Positions 1-12,044 of a DNA stretch of 64,000 nucleotides are shown here, in pieces (position 1 is the stretch's first letter; the number at the start of each line of letters is the position of its first letter). Below the pieces are notes generated by a model that saw nothing but the letters and a program-made list of their open reading frames with translations, had not been told where the DNA came from and searched no databases. The translations under genes and the position numbers were made by a program. The DNA comes from Dioscorea cayenensis subsp. rotundata (Eukaryota; Streptophyta; Magnoliopsida; Dioscoreales; Dioscoreaceae). Where the stretch lies: positions 1 through 64,000 of the forward strand of contig NW_024087301.1 in the NCBI RefSeq assembly GCF_009730915.1, in the 5' to 3' direction.

Positions 1-159
1 CTTTCCTTTTGCATCAGCGTCCTTGAGAAAGCATTTAATCCAACGGAGCTCTCTTTCCATCCACTCCACGTCATCACGCAATCCATACAACAACCAGAAT
101 TCTTGTGACAAGAGCCCGGCAAGCCTGGTTGCCACCTGTGAAACAGCGGATTCAGCCAT
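1..159 (-). CDS. CC-NLR disease-resistance gene, first exon only (NLR-D, partial)
   Basis: Read from an ATG at 159-157, this gives 53 open codons starting MAESAVSQVATRLAGLL and containing EFWLLYGLRDDVEWMEREL, the Rx-type coiled-coil N-terminus of plant CC-NLR immune receptors. Such receptors sense pathogen effectors inside the cell and trigger defence. The same exon occurs in NLR-A (15350-15641) and NLR-B (27263-32868), which supports the start codon. Unlike those copies, this piece has no frameshift. The rest of the gene lies off the left edge, so I cannot say whether it is intact. A CT-rich leader follows upstream (160-215). Confidence 0.85.
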   Translation of the reverse strand, partial: MAESAVSQVATRLAGLLSQEFWLLYGLRDDVEWMERELRWIKCFLKDADAKGK

Positions 160-1119
160 CTCCCTCTCACACTCTCTACTATTCTCTCTCTCTCACACAC
201 TCTCCCTCTCTTGATTCACAGATTGCAAGAGATGAAAATCAGTTTTTTCTTTCTATTAATTTGAAGATAGTACATTTGATGATGGCTTCTAATCAACGCA
301 GAATATTGAAAAGCAGAAAGAAATAAAGGGGTGCTTTGATCATGGGTGATTTCTTTATTCATCCAAACAATTATTATTATTATTTAATATGAAAGAATAA
401 AAAAAACAAAGGAGTATAAGTTAAGGCATTTTTTTTTTTAATGTTCCCTGAACAACTAGACTACTTACAAATGGCTACAAAGTTTCTTATATCTAAAAAT
501 AAGTCATTTTTTTATTTACACTTGTACCCTTCACCATCTTTAATTTTCTCGGCACGATGACTTGCACGGTGTGGCTCTCACTGAGTCAAAGAGTTCCTTA
601 TCTCGGCTCAGAGCTCGGAGTTGTGACGGAGATGTGATCAAAGAATAGTGAGGATGAGCAAGAGATGCATGTGTTCATGTCGTGAGCAATGCACAATTGG
701 ATATAGATATATATATCTTCTGGTTCTTATGCATTGGAAGTCAGAGCTTGCATTTTATTCTTATTATTAGAAGAATAAGTGAATAAAGGGGTGCTTTGAT
801 CATGGGTGGTTTCTTTATTTAAATAAACACTTTTTATTATTATTTAATAAAAAAGAATAAAGAAAGCAATGGAGTATATGTTAAGGCACTTCTTTGATTT
901 TTATTTTAAAAGTTCTTTAACAACTAAGTTTTATGAAAGTAGTGTTTGTTTTATAATATTTGAAGTTGCATAATGTAACTTTAAATACCACATTGAAAAA
1001 TCTTTTGTTTGATTAGAGGGATTTTAAAATACCAAGATAAAACCAAATTACTCCCACAGATATATTTGGACCCACGTCCAAATTGGGCGTAAGTTAAAAT
1101 CCCTAGAGTTGAAAATTCT
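160..1119. repeat. Duplicated NLR upstream region with an internal direct repeat
   Basis: No gene seen. Bases 160-215 are pyrimidine-rich (CT and CA runs) next to the NLR-D start, a plausible 5' leader. The following 100-150 bases recur upstream of NLR-A (15642-15840) and NLR-B (32869-33200). Inside this stretch a segment of about 150 bp is present twice in direct orientation, at about 307-462 and 781-925; both begin with an AATAAAGGGGTGCTTTGATC-like motif. The second copy also matches 40880-41030. Confidence 0.7.
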
Positions 1120-1583
1120 TAAGTGATATATATATGTATATATATTTACATATGCATATCCATATTAATGTATATGCATATATATAAAAATACATATATA
1201 TATATACATATACATATATAGAAATATATATATACATATACACATACATATATAGTGCTATGCATATACTTATACACATATATATACATATACATATTTA
1301 TATAAGCATACATAGGTATGTTTACATATATATACATATACATATATATATATATACATATATACGCATCTATATATATACATGTATACATATGCATATA
1401 TGCATATACACACACATATACATATACCTATGCATCATATGTTTACATGCACATATACTCATATACATACATACATGCATATGTGTATGTGTATGTATGC
1501 ATTTGTATAAGTGTGTATAAATATATATATAAACATACATATGTATGTTTATATACATATACATATACAAATATATATCTATG
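1120..1583. repeat. AT-rich TATA/CATA microsatellite tract
   Basis: About 460 bp of imperfect TA, CATA and TACA repeats. Reading frames across it encode only I/Y/H/M-rich nonsense. The same place in the paralogous spacer (about 41220-41290) has only about 70 bp of such repeats, so the tract expanded here or shrank there after duplication. Confidence 0.9.
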
Positions 1584-2481
1584 ATTCTATACACTATTGA
1601 TACGATTAAGGTTCTTGTGGCCATTGGCAACCGCATGGAGGAATTTCGTATTTGCATCACCTTTTTTTAGCTAGATAATCACATGTAATTTGATTTTTAT
1701 AGAGAGTAAAGAAAAAGAAAAACCTTACAAAAAATTATTATTAAAAAAATTCAAACCACTCTTATTAGATTCAAGGAGAACATAATTCGCTATGCACTAT
1801 GGCTTGAATATGTTGTTATAAATGAACACAAAATACAGTGATAACGGTCTTTTGAAATGCTTAAATCTTGATCCAAATAATACAACAAAAAGAACAAGAC
1901 TAACGGTTCCTTCACAGATTCAATAGAATAAAACAAACTTATCTGACCTTGAAGTAAACGAACTGTAAAAAAAAAATGCACTGAATTTCTTGTGCAGTAA
2001 AAGGTCATTTAGGTTCCTTTTAAATACAAAACAATTAGATAGAATGACACTTACAGCAGACAGTAGGTCCCCCACCATCTAAGAGTTTAACTAATGCAAA
2101 AAATATAAGCAAATTTGTTCATCACTCTAAAAACAAAAACAAAAATAAAACCATGCGAATAAACACAGCAATAGATAGACCCTTCAAGATTTGTTCATGC
2201 CTTCACCATCTTCATCGCTTTCCAACCCCTGCCAGGAACATAAAGGAAATTTTTAGGAATCCACATTAGCAATTCCTACTTACAACCAGAGAGTTCACAA
2301 ATTCATGTTAGTGGTCACTGGTCAAGTATCTGAGAAAAACATTATATTTTGTTAATGAGATAATCTACATGAAAAGAATAAACTTAGTAGGTCCTTTTTT
2401 ATTTAGAATGCTGCACTGGAATTAGCCCCTAGTTGAAGGACTAAGACTCCACAAAACCAATTCGATCCCCACTTCCCCCAC
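1584..2481. other. Noncoding duplicated spacer
   Basis: No gene seen. It is collinear with 41288-42190 at high identity, starting at the shared motif GATACGATTAAGGTTCTTGTG. It shows that the right flanks of NLR-D and NLR-B come from one duplication. Confidence 0.75.
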
Positions 2482-2586
2482 TTAAGTGTGCGTTTGGATT
2501 TCCGTAATAGAATGAGATAATGAAAAAAGGGGGGGAAAGGAATAGGTAGGGGACCGTAATGAAAAAGGTATTTGGTTGGAAAGGTA

Positions 2587-2834
2587 CTCCCTCCGTTCTT
2601 TTTTATCTGTCATTTTTAAACATCAAGAAACATTTATTATTTTTTTTTCCAAAATTACCCTCACACTCTATTCAATTCTTTTCTTGAAATATAATATGAG
2701 AGAAAAATATGAAGATATAAATTAAGGGTAATTTTGGAAAGATAACTAATTTTTTATTAAATTATGTGAAATAACTAATTTTCTTGGTATATGAGATTCA
2801 GTTATTCACGACAGATAAAAAGGAACAGAGGGAG
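2587..2834. mobile_element. Stowaway-like MITE (Tc1/mariner type)
   Basis: Ends are inverted repeats beginning CTCCCTCCGTTC and closing GAACAGAGGGAG, flanked by TA on both sides (2585-2586, 2835-2836). The 248 bp length, TA target and CTCCCTCCGT terminus fit Stowaway MITEs. It has no coding capacity and is nested in the larger MITE at 2486-6828. Confidence 0.9.
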
Positions 2835-3194
2835 TAATTCATTAGGAATGAGAAAAGTAGAAGAGTAATATATTAGGAATTGAAAAAGTAATGAAAAAAA
2901 TATGATGTAAAGTACTTTTATGCCCTTAATATAAATAAATAAAGTTTGTTGTTTATAAAATATTTTAAATAATTTTTAATTATTATAATTAATTATTTAA
3001 ATTACTTATTAATTATTTTATAGCTTATATTTGAAATAAATATTATTTAATATAATTATTATATGATAATTATAATTAAATATTAATTATTTTAACATCA
3101 ATATATTTAAATTTATTTAATATATTAATATATTGTTATATCAATATACCCAAATATATATATTAGTGAGACGTCAAATGAATAATTTACACTC

Positions 3195-6100
3195 CGTGAG
3201 GATTTTGAATTTATATGAGCCACCCTCCGTGGGTAGGAAGTTCACTTGGACAAACGGGCAAGAGGACCCAATTTGGGTTAAACTTGATCACTTCCTGGTC
3301 AATGGGGTCTGTTTAGATCGGTTCCCGAGAGTCTCTCAAACCAGTCTTCCTCGACTCGGTTATGATCATGTCGCAATTCGACTAGAAGTGGGCCTTCACT
3401 CAGCTAGACCAAGACCATTTCGGTATGAGATTGTGTGGTCCACTGCTGAGGTATTTCATAAGATGGTACATCAATGGTGGACAGAGCATACACCGGTTGG
3501 TTGCGGGACTTTTGTCTTCTCTAAAAAGCTTGCCCACGTTTCGGCACACCTGCGTCAGTGGGCGAAGTTTAGCTTTGGTTCGATCAAACTGAAGAAACTT
3601 GCTTTACTGCAGGAGGCGGAGGTGTGGGATATTGCAAAGGAATCTAGGAAGCTGACTGTTGTGGAGGCCCGGAAGGAGCAGGAGCTCTTAGGGAAGATTC
3701 GGGAGATTCAGAATCAAGAGGAAATTTATTGGAAACAACGCTTGAGACTGCAATTGTTGCAGGAAGGGGACGAAAATACGAGGTTTTTCCATGCAGCGGC
3801 CAATGGCCGCAAGAATCGGAATTTTATTCCCTGTCTCTCTCTGGGCGGTACAATGCTTGTGGACTCGCGGGATATTGGGAAAGCTTTCACTGAGCACTTC
3901 AAGCAGCTGTTTGGCAACAGGTGCCACAGTAGATTCAAGATTGACTTCCAGAAACTCTTTAACTTCAAGTCATCCATTGACCTATCAACCCTGGAAATTC
4001 CCTTTTCGGTAGAGGAAATTAAAAAAGCTGTCTTCGAGCTTGGGGGGATAAAGCGCCGGGTCCTGACGGCTTCCCGTTGAGTTTCTTTAAATAGTTCTAG
4101 GATACGATTAAATCTGATCTCTGCCAACTCTATGAGGACTTTTACTGGAATAGAGTCAACTTGGAAAGGATCAACTGGGCCAATATTGTTCTTATCCCTA
4201 AGATTGATTCACCTGAATCCCCGAGCGATTACAGACCTATCAGCTTGATTAATGCATCCTTGAAAATTATCTCCAAGCTGTTAGCTGCGCGTCTTAGCAA
4301 TGTGATTAATTCCCTTGTGGATGCTGAGCAATCTGCGTTTCTGAAAGGGCGTTGCATATTGGATAATATCGCAACGGCGGAGGAACTTATTTTTAGCATT
4401 CACAGGCGGAAATTACCTGGGCACATTCTGAAAGTTGATTTCTCCAAAGCTTTTGATCGTGTTGATTGGGACTTTCTCTTGGATCTGCTAAAAGCTAGGG
4501 TCTTCGGCGACCAATGGATTGGGTGGATCAAATGCATATTACTCTCTTCCAAGGCTACCATCCTGGTGAACGGATCTCCAAATGGTTATGCTCGATATCT
4601 TAGTGGTCTTCGGCAGGGAGATCCTCTTTTTCCTCTTTTGTTCGTGTTAGTCACAGATGTGCTAAGTACGATGTTTTCGAATGCTCTAAGATCTAGGATT
4701 TTGGTGGGTGTACCCCTTGGGGCTTGGGGTAGCAAATGTAATCTGCATTATGCGGACGACCTGCTGGTGTTGACTACGGGTGGCCTAGAAGATTTGAGGA
4801 TCGTTAAGATTATATTATATATTTTTGAAGGTTTATCGGGCTTAGCGGCAAATTTTTCAAAAACTTGTCTTTATTCGGTCACGACGGGGGAACTCCCGGC
4901 TAGGGAGGCTGCGGACACTTTAAGCTGTGGTCGGGGTTTGCTTTCGGTTATGTATCTGGCTATTCCAATCTCTGGTAGAAGGCCAAGGAAACAAGACTGG
5001 GAGGGTCTAATCGCAAAAATCAGGAGGAGGGTGTCCTCTTGGAATATGCGGCACCTATCCTTGGGGGGACGACTCACGTTGGTAAACTCGGTTTTATCGG
5101 CGATCCCTACTTATTGGATGTCGTTGTTTCGGCTTCCGGGTTGGGTCATCAAGGCGATCAACCGGATTAGAAGGGACTTTCTCTGGTCTGGACCGGACAT
5201 TGACCACCCGAGCTGCAGGCTGGTGGGTTGGCAAAATTTTTGCCGATCGCGTGACCAAGGTGGTTGGGGTATCTTAGACCTCTCGAGCTTCAATCAGGCG
5301 CTTCTGAGTAAGTGGTAGTGGAAATTTATGAAAGATCTATCGTGGTGTGGGGCGGATATCATTCAGTTTAATTACAATCTATCCCGCTGGAATATGTTTC
5401 CAAGGCAAACGGGCAGGATATCCTTTTTTTGGAAAGGGGTGTTGAGCTGCTTGCCTGCTTTTAGGGGATGTGTTCGTCACGAGGTCGTTGCAGGCACGGA
5501 GACATTCTTCTGGAAAGATAATTGGTTTAACCGTCGCGCACTTATGTTCATCTGGCTAGAGGAATTCAGGGATTCGGAAGCGCCTAATGGCACTGTATAT
5601 GATTTGCAATTTCTCTTAGGTCGTGCACTCTTCAACTTGGGGGGAGATAGCTTGATCTACAGGGATAGATTGCGTGTTCCTGTGAGCTCGCTGGGGGATA
5701 ACAAAAGATGGAGTCTTACGGGCAACGGGGCCTTCACGGTCAAATCTCTTTACAATTTCCTTAATGATGGTGGTTTGTGTTGTCCCATTGCGAAATTTTT
5801 CTGGCGGAAGCCGTGCCCTAAGAAAGTTAATCTGTTTAACTGGTTGGCGTGGAAGAATAGGATCCTCACAATGGATGTCGTTTGGCTAAAGCGAGCGTTG
5901 TAATAAGCTCCCCTCTCGCTACTTGTGTCATGTGCAACTCGGCTATTGAGACGGTAGACCACCTTTTCTTACATTGCAACGTTGCTAGGCAGGTGTGGCA
6001 ATACTTTGTGAGAATTCTAAGACTCCCGGATCCGCCAGGGTCCCTGCAAGAGGTTTGGGGGTACACGGAGACTTTTACATGCGCTTTCGAGCTGTAAGGA

Positions 6101-6642
6101 TGTGGGTGACTTAGTTGTGAAAGCAGTTGTGTGGATTATTTGGCTTACTAGAAATGAGGCTATTTTTAATGCCAATTGTATGTCTTTGAATACCCTCATC
6201 TTGAGAATGATCGACTGCTACTATCTTGGTTCGACTCAGTGGAGGAGGGTGCACGGGAGAAGATGGAGGATTCTATTTCTGAGCTACACCAAAGCTTGGA
6301 GTACTTTGAGTCTCGTGGGGTGGAGGCGGGTGCTGCTTCAGCTCCAGCTCCTGATGGTTTGAGGGCAAAGCTTGATGATCCTATCGTTTCCATCAGGCGT
6401 AGCTTAGAGTTTGTGGGACCTCATGTTGAGGGGATGGAGGCGGTTCCCACTCTAGAGGTTGATCTTGGCGGCGGTGAGGAGTAGTTTTTGTGTTTTTGGG
6501 TCAGGAGGAGACCCGTTGTTCCTCCTTTGTTGATTTCTCTTTTGTTTCCACAGCTAGTGGAAGGGGTTTTATACTTTTGTGAATTTGTTTAATGCATGTG
6601 GTTTATCCACCTTTTCAAAAAAAAAAATAATAAATAATAAAA
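3195..6642 (+). mobile_element. LINE-1 copy (L1 clade), 5'-truncated
   Basis: A 14 bp target-site duplication, AATAATTTACACTC, flanks the insertion exactly (3181-3194 and 6643-6656). The 3' end has GTGGTTTATCCACCTTTTC followed by an A-rich tail. The element starts inside the endonuclease domain, so ORF1 and most of the endonuclease are missing, the usual result of incomplete target-primed reverse transcription. The 3' end matches the LINEs at 33786 and 47083, so all three belong to one family. Confidence 0.95.
3196..6484 (+). pseudogene. LINE ORF2 remnant: endonuclease end, reverse transcriptase, zf-RVT
   Basis: In order: the endonuclease end (FTWTNGQEDPIWVKLDHF, and GYDH where active enzymes have SDH); reverse transcriptase at about 4160-5320 with KVDFSKAFDRVDWDF, GLRQGDP and the catalytic HYADDLLVL; then the C-terminal zinc-binding region (FTVKSLYNFLNDGG, CVMCNSAIETVDHLFLHC). 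Lesions include an extra G near 4050 where KAPGPDG is expected, stops at about 4090-4100 that look like TGG or CAG to TAG changes, a TAG near 5318, and frameshifts near 5890 and 6100-6200. It cannot encode one protein. Confidence 0.9.
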
Positions 6643-6832
6643 AATAATTTACACTCATTACACCTCCATCCCTCTTCATTCCCCCGATATGGGAAAGTAA
6701 ACAATTACTTTGTGGGGGTTAATGATAACCCCCAAGATAATGATTACTATCTTGAAATGTCTACCAAATATGGGAATGGGTAATGGTCCCCCCAAGAGGG
6801 GAACCATTCCCCTCATCCAAACGCCCCCTTAA

Positions 6833-7530
6833 TTGAAGCCTTACCTTGGGCAAGGTTTGCAACAAGAATCTTAGAATACTTGAGAATGTTCAGATAGGAT
6901 CTCATATTTGGAACCTCCATGCTGGCATGCATTATTTACACAGGAATGAAAATAAGATCATCAAGACACATCTGGAATGTTCCCAACAAAAGAATTCAGA
7001 AATATATGCATAAATATATATATTTTTGAAAAAGGTTAATGAGGTTATGATGTTTTGATAAAGGTAAGAGGAATAAGATTCTAATCAGGCCAACAAAGAA
7101 CAAACGCTTGACTAATTTGTGATATTACATTGTTTAGGATGATCTATCCTCCCTTCAATCATTAGTGCAAAGCCTTCCAAATGAGAAATAGTCAGACACA
7201 GGTGGTCAGTGATTAAATCTTTTAATAGTTTTCATTGACAAGATAGGAAATGGCAGTTGAAAAGTGACAAAGAGTCTAACTTAACCCTGTCAATGCAGAG
7301 CTTGCTTCTACAGCAAAAATGGTACGAACTAGCAACCAAGCAGTACCTAGCATTTGAAATTAAGTCTTCGGAGATTATCAATCTTGTCTCTAAGAAGAAA
7401 CTATTGTCTTCAACTTGAAGAGAGTTATAAACTAATAATAGCTAATATGCCAGATTTCTTTCAGTTGCCTAAACTCTGCAATTATGAACTTGGCAGAAAT
7501 TAAGTTATTGTCAACACATTGAATGCTCAC
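6833..7530. other. Noncoding duplicated spacer
   Basis: No gene seen. It is collinear with 42190-42277 and 43345-43957. The second copy is split by a solo LTR, and this stretch is the empty site for that insertion (around 6910). Confidence 0.7.
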
Positions 7531-9322
7531 CATCTTTCCATTCTTATCAAAATCATCATCAAATCCATCATAACCTCCATCTGAAAATACAGTAAGTAGA
7601 ACAAAATGGGAAGGGTAAATAAAACAATTTTTCCAACAATCCAATGAGGAAAATACTGAGACAAGCATTGTAAAATATGAATATGCCAAGGACAATTGAA
7701 TTTGCAACATGAACACGGTGAAATAGGATTGAGTAGCACACCTGGGCCATCATCCTCACTTCCAAGGTCACCCAAAAGAAAAACGTCCAAGTCCTGTTCT
7801 ATTTTTGATGATGATCCCTTAGGTTCTGACTTAGTTTCCTTCACTTCATCCTTGGAAACAGGTGTAGCAGTGGAGGCTTCCATTAGTCTATCACTTGAAC
7901 TTTGTTCATTTGCTTTCATGGTTACCTCCTCTGCATACTGCTTCTCATAACTGATTGGCAGAACAACAGGCTTGTCAAGAAGAACCGAGGGCAAGACAAT
8001 TAATGTACATTATAAAAATCTTACTTCTTCAGAAATATGGTAACAAAATCATCCCTTTACATGATGGAAAATGTCAAAACAAGAAATCAACTTAGCGAAT
8101 TGAAAGAAATTGTCTAAATTCATTTTACAAGGAAATATAATAGGAAGATAAGACTTTCCAATCAATAATCCCTTATTACTCACAGAAAAACTCGCAAAGT
8201 TGACATGGAATAAAGGATAACAAAGACACAAGAACCAAGTTTAGACACCAAATAGACATGCATGCACGGACATTCAATTGACAACATATCAAGGTATCAT
8301 AGTCTGGTCACTTCGTAAGCCTACAATGATATTGTAAAGCAGAGTCGTAATTACAACCAACAACCAACCCTTCATTCCTATCCAGCTGGGTCAGTCTAGT
8401 TTGCAAGCATTAACAATCAATTGCCAATTGTCTCACAAAGCATCTTTTTCATTTGACACCTCAGATCATTTTATTATATTCTCCCGACAAGATAAAGCCT
8501 GGGCATCATGCATCAAGATTGTTACAATAGTTAGTTATGCATCTCCCATATAAAACTATCCATATAGTGTGCACTTGAACTTATGAAGCTAATAGTAGTA
8601 TTACTGCTACCCATTCTCCATACTAAAACCAATTTTAAGATAGAATCCAATCCCTTTTATAAAATGTTTCTAGAATGCAGGCTATGCACATAATTGATTT
8701 AGCTTCTAACAACAATTTTTTTTAAAAAAAATCCAGCATAAACCGGCAGTCACAAAGACAAATCAATACTTACGGTGCCACATAATTGCTCACAATAATG
8801 AAGTATATTTGCCGAAATTTTCTCTCTTTCATATATCTAGGACATAACTCATATTTGAACTTTGATATCTCCTGCAAGAATAAAAAAGAGTAACTCGTAC
8901 ACACCTATAGAAAACTAAACTGTCTTATATGAATTGTCATAACAAGAGATATCAAATACAAATTCACCGAAACTCAGGTGCAAAATAGGACAAAGGTGTC
9001 TTATAGAAAAACGCTACTATTTATTCATTGAATCACATGCGCATTTGTGAAATGACTTCTAAGCATCCGGTCTACATTGGGCACAAAAAGCAATCTTTTT
9101 TGGGAAGTAAGCACAAAAATTGATCAAAAACTGGATTTTCAATGGATTCTTTAATTGAAACATATAAGAGATTGGGAAAAAAAAAATCAGTTTTTATCTA
9201 TGCCTACATAAATGGCCAGGAAGAGCTCAAGTAATTTAACAGTGGACAAAACCAGAGTAGCATGTCTAGCTTGCCATTCACTAAGATCTTGCCAGACGTT
9301 TGACAAAGTTGGAACTTCTTGC
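7531..9322 (-). pseudogene. BSD-domain protein pseudogene, copy 1 (3' exons only)
   Basis: Four exons of a plant BSD-domain protein can be traced. About 9234-9322: VPTLSNVWQDLSEWQARHA. 8774-8871: ISKFKYELCPRYMKERKF, ending VA plus the CC of a split Pro codon. 7742-7950: YEKQYAEEVTMKANEQ through DLDVFLLGDLGSEDDGP. 7531-7580: DGGYDGFDDDFDKNGKM. Splice phases join correctly (CC|T gives APYEKQY). The order matches the BSD domain and the acidic C-terminal tail of the Arabidopsis-type family, recalled from memory. The donor after STVK is lost (AAATTACTTG here, ATGGTACTTG in copy 2). The 5' part is cut off at about 9322 where unrelated spacer begins. Confidence 0.8.
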
Positions 9323-10700
9323 CATCACCACCTCCTCCTCCATTCGTATATAACCTCAATCACAGCGCCATACCCCTGAATTAGAGGAACAACCTGGACT
9401 AGAGAAATAAGTCAAATTATTGCCAAATTGGATGATGAAGGAAGCATGGCAAGCTTTGTGCTCCTCTAACTTGCCTTCTATCTCAGCCCAATCAGGTAGA
9501 GATAATTCCAATATAAGCAAGATGTATTGTAACAAAAATTCAACCCTTTAATTGAAATTGATAATTTTCTTTCACAAGCTATCAGGATGCTATTATAGCT
9601 TATTTGATGTACATATTCAAACTATGATCAACAAACCAATCACAACAAAACAATCACATATTAAACAAAACAATCTACATCAATGTCACAATGTACTAAA
9701 TTTTCATCTAAATAGAATGTTTTGTAACATATATAATTTCATATTTTCAATCAAAACAATCAGTTAAATAGAAGTACACTTTCAAACCATTAGCAGCAAA
9801 ACAATCACATTTTGAGCAAAATTATCAACATCAGCCACATTGTACTCAATTGATAATTTTCATCAAAACATTAACATTGTACGTGCTCTTGATCTCCAAT
9901 TAGTGCAGCCAATGCCAAATTTATTTATTTGGCATGAATTTTCTTTTTCCTGATTATAATAATTGCATTCATTCCATTGAATATACTAAATACAAAAAAA
10001 TTATGATCAGAAGCAACAAACTTTAAATTTCATTGAATATATGAAATTTACAAAAGCAACAATATGTTCTTTATAACTGTTGCACATATTAAACAAAAGG
10101 ATAATGGGTTGAACTTGGTTCTTTACATAGTATTTAAGAAGTTAGAAATAAAATAACCCTGCTATAGAAAAGCCAGCCTAAACAACTGTTTTGTTACTTC
10201 AGAGTTAAGGATTAGTTCCAGCAACAATCATGCTTTGCTATGTTAAGAATTCTCGAGCTTCTAATGTTGTCCTAGACTACTGACTTGGTTCTTTATTTTG
10301 CTTCTACTTTTTCTCTTCAATGGCCTATTATTCCTTCTTGCCTGACCATCACAAACACTAAAGAATAAATGTCACTAACAAAACAGATCAATGATATGCT
10401 AAGCTGGGATTAAACTTTAAATAGATCTTATAATCAATTAACTGGAAGTGATGAATGAGGTAGAATTTGAACTTCCCTTCCAACATTAACTCCACTAGAT
10501 TGAGCACTGTAGAACATATAAGAAACAAATTTCCCCATTTTGTAACTAGGACATCGTTGCAAATTTATTCAAGATAATATATGTATGGCGGCCCTTATTG
10601 TTATGTTTACCAGGTGAATCACATTTGAGAGTAATTAACATTGCATTATATCCATTAATTAGTTCATGTCATGGAATCTTCAAGTTAGCTCATTGGACTA
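9323..10700. repeat. Shared spacer block, copy 1, with an exon-like segment
   Basis: This block recurs at 17806-17901 plus 19845-20860, and at 54215-54335 plus 60376-61690. A possible 69 bp plus-strand exon lies at 9385-9453 (acceptor TTAG, then GTTWTREISQIIAKLDDEG). In the other copies it ends before a GTTTGTG donor; here that is CTTTGTG and a TAA-free frame is kept only by chance. I do not recognise the peptide. The rest is AT-rich noncoding DNA. Confidence 0.65.
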
Positions 10701-10769
10701 AAGCTATTATATAGAATATAAATAATAGCTCGGTGGTCCAAATCTATCATCATTTTAAAATTTATAATA

Positions 10770-11100
10770 ATTTTGTTGGAGATAGTGATCAGATCCCAAT
10801 GACTCAAGTTGCTCACACTGCTGCAGCTCCAGATTGTCTCCGGGAATTCAGCCTTGGTGCGCTTCATGTCGGGACCCAAAACAAGAAAGAATTGAATGCT
10901 GCTTAACTGAATGTATTTGTTTGTAATGCATCTGGGGATGCTTAAATTTATCTGTTGTTATGTTTGTTTGTAATGTTTGTTTAAATTGAATGTTCTCTAG
11001 CTATGTATTGTGCAACCATGATGGTTGGTCTGCTAGGTGTTTGTATAAATGCCTGGTGCTTAATTGAATGAAATAAGCAAGTTATTTTGAGTGTGAAATT
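10770..11100 (+). other. Possible 3'-terminal exon and 3' UTR, unrecognised
   Basis: An acceptor-like TTGGAGATAG is followed by an open stretch (10775-10908) reading DQIPMTQVAHTAAAPDCLR..., ending NKKELNAA and TAA. TG-rich, AT-rich sequence with GAATGAAATAAGC follows, like a plant 3' UTR. I do not recognise the protein and see no upstream exons. It is absent from the equivalent place before NLR-C. It may be a captured gene end or chance. Confidence 0.25.
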
Positions 11101-12044
11101 GCTAGTCTTCTTTCTATCTTTCTTTGCTTTGATATATGACTGAGCAGTGATTGTATTTGGTGAGAATTGTGTGCTAAAACCTGGTGATCACTGTCAAGCT
11201 ACTCTTCCATTTTCAGTACTCTCCTGGAAACAGAGTGCTTGCAAGTTGTTGATCGAGTTACCCGATCCTAACAAATTTATCACATAAGTAAGGTTTATAA
11301 TGTATTCTAATCATTTATATTACTTTCCTAAGATATATATCTATGCATTAATTTCTCTATCATATTACACTTAAGTATGTGATAGAAATATGAAAGAATC
11401 AGCACAACCTATTTAGCAATGTACTTTCTCACTAGTATAAGCATGCCACAATGTATGATTGAACATGATGATATGGAAAATTGCAATGTAAAAAAGAATG
11501 GATTAGGTTAGTCTCAGTGTAAAAAATAAATAAAAAAATAAAAGGCAAAGCTCTCTATAGTTGCCAATCTAAAGAGTAACATATCTCATTACTAACAAAG
11601 CAAATCCAACATTCAATTCCATACATCACATTACTAAACTAGTTACAAAACTTCAATGAAATCAAATTCAAACATAAAAATGTAGAAACATATGCCAAAT
11701 AATCAATGCTTACCTTGCCACTTGACAAGAGAATTGATCAAGCTGATTAAAGCTAAAGAAAGGCTGGTGGAGGTCGTAATGGCTTCAAAATGATCTTTTT
11801 TGGCTAGTTGGGTTTTAGATGGTGAGAAGGGCTCCTATCAAAGCAAGTGGACTGGCAGAAGAGAAGCCTCAAGTGACATGAAATCAATGAGAGGCCTCAC
11901 ATTGACCTCAAAGTTTTTCTTTCTTTATAGACGCCATACAAGTTAAGGAAATGAAAAACAAATACACAGTAACAAATATAACAAAGATTACAAAGTAGAA
12001 CAAGATAAACAACACTAACTAACTGGCCTTTAACACTCACTATT
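11101..12044. other. Noncoding region 3' of NLR-A
   Basis: No gene recognised. About 11875-12044 matches the region 3' of NLR-C (62030-62197), so it belongs to the duplicated NLR unit. Confidence 0.6.

Larger units (their letters stand above)
2486..6828. mobile_element. Harbinger/Tourist-like MITE with nested insertions
   Basis: The ends are inverted repeats sharing the core GCGTTTGGAT: left end GTGTGCGTTTGGAT, and the right end reads GGGGGCGTTTGGAT on the minus strand. TTAA flanks both ends (2482-2485 and 6829-6832); it may be TTA if the element starts one base earlier. The paralogous spacer at about 42190 shows the empty site with one TTAA. Without the nested Stowaway (2587-2834) and LINE (3195-6642), about 640 bp of AT-rich MITE remain. 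No transposase is seen. The superfamily is inferred from end sequence and target site. Confidence 0.7.

Noticed and set aside
1146-1660. Several ORFs of 86-96 codons on both strands
   Set aside because: They are translations of the TATA/CATA microsatellite, with only I, Y, H, M and C in bulk.
3133-3195. Start of the LINE-1 reading frame at the ATG 3133
   Set aside because: The first 20 codons lie in the flanking MITE; the LINE begins at 3195 after the target duplication.
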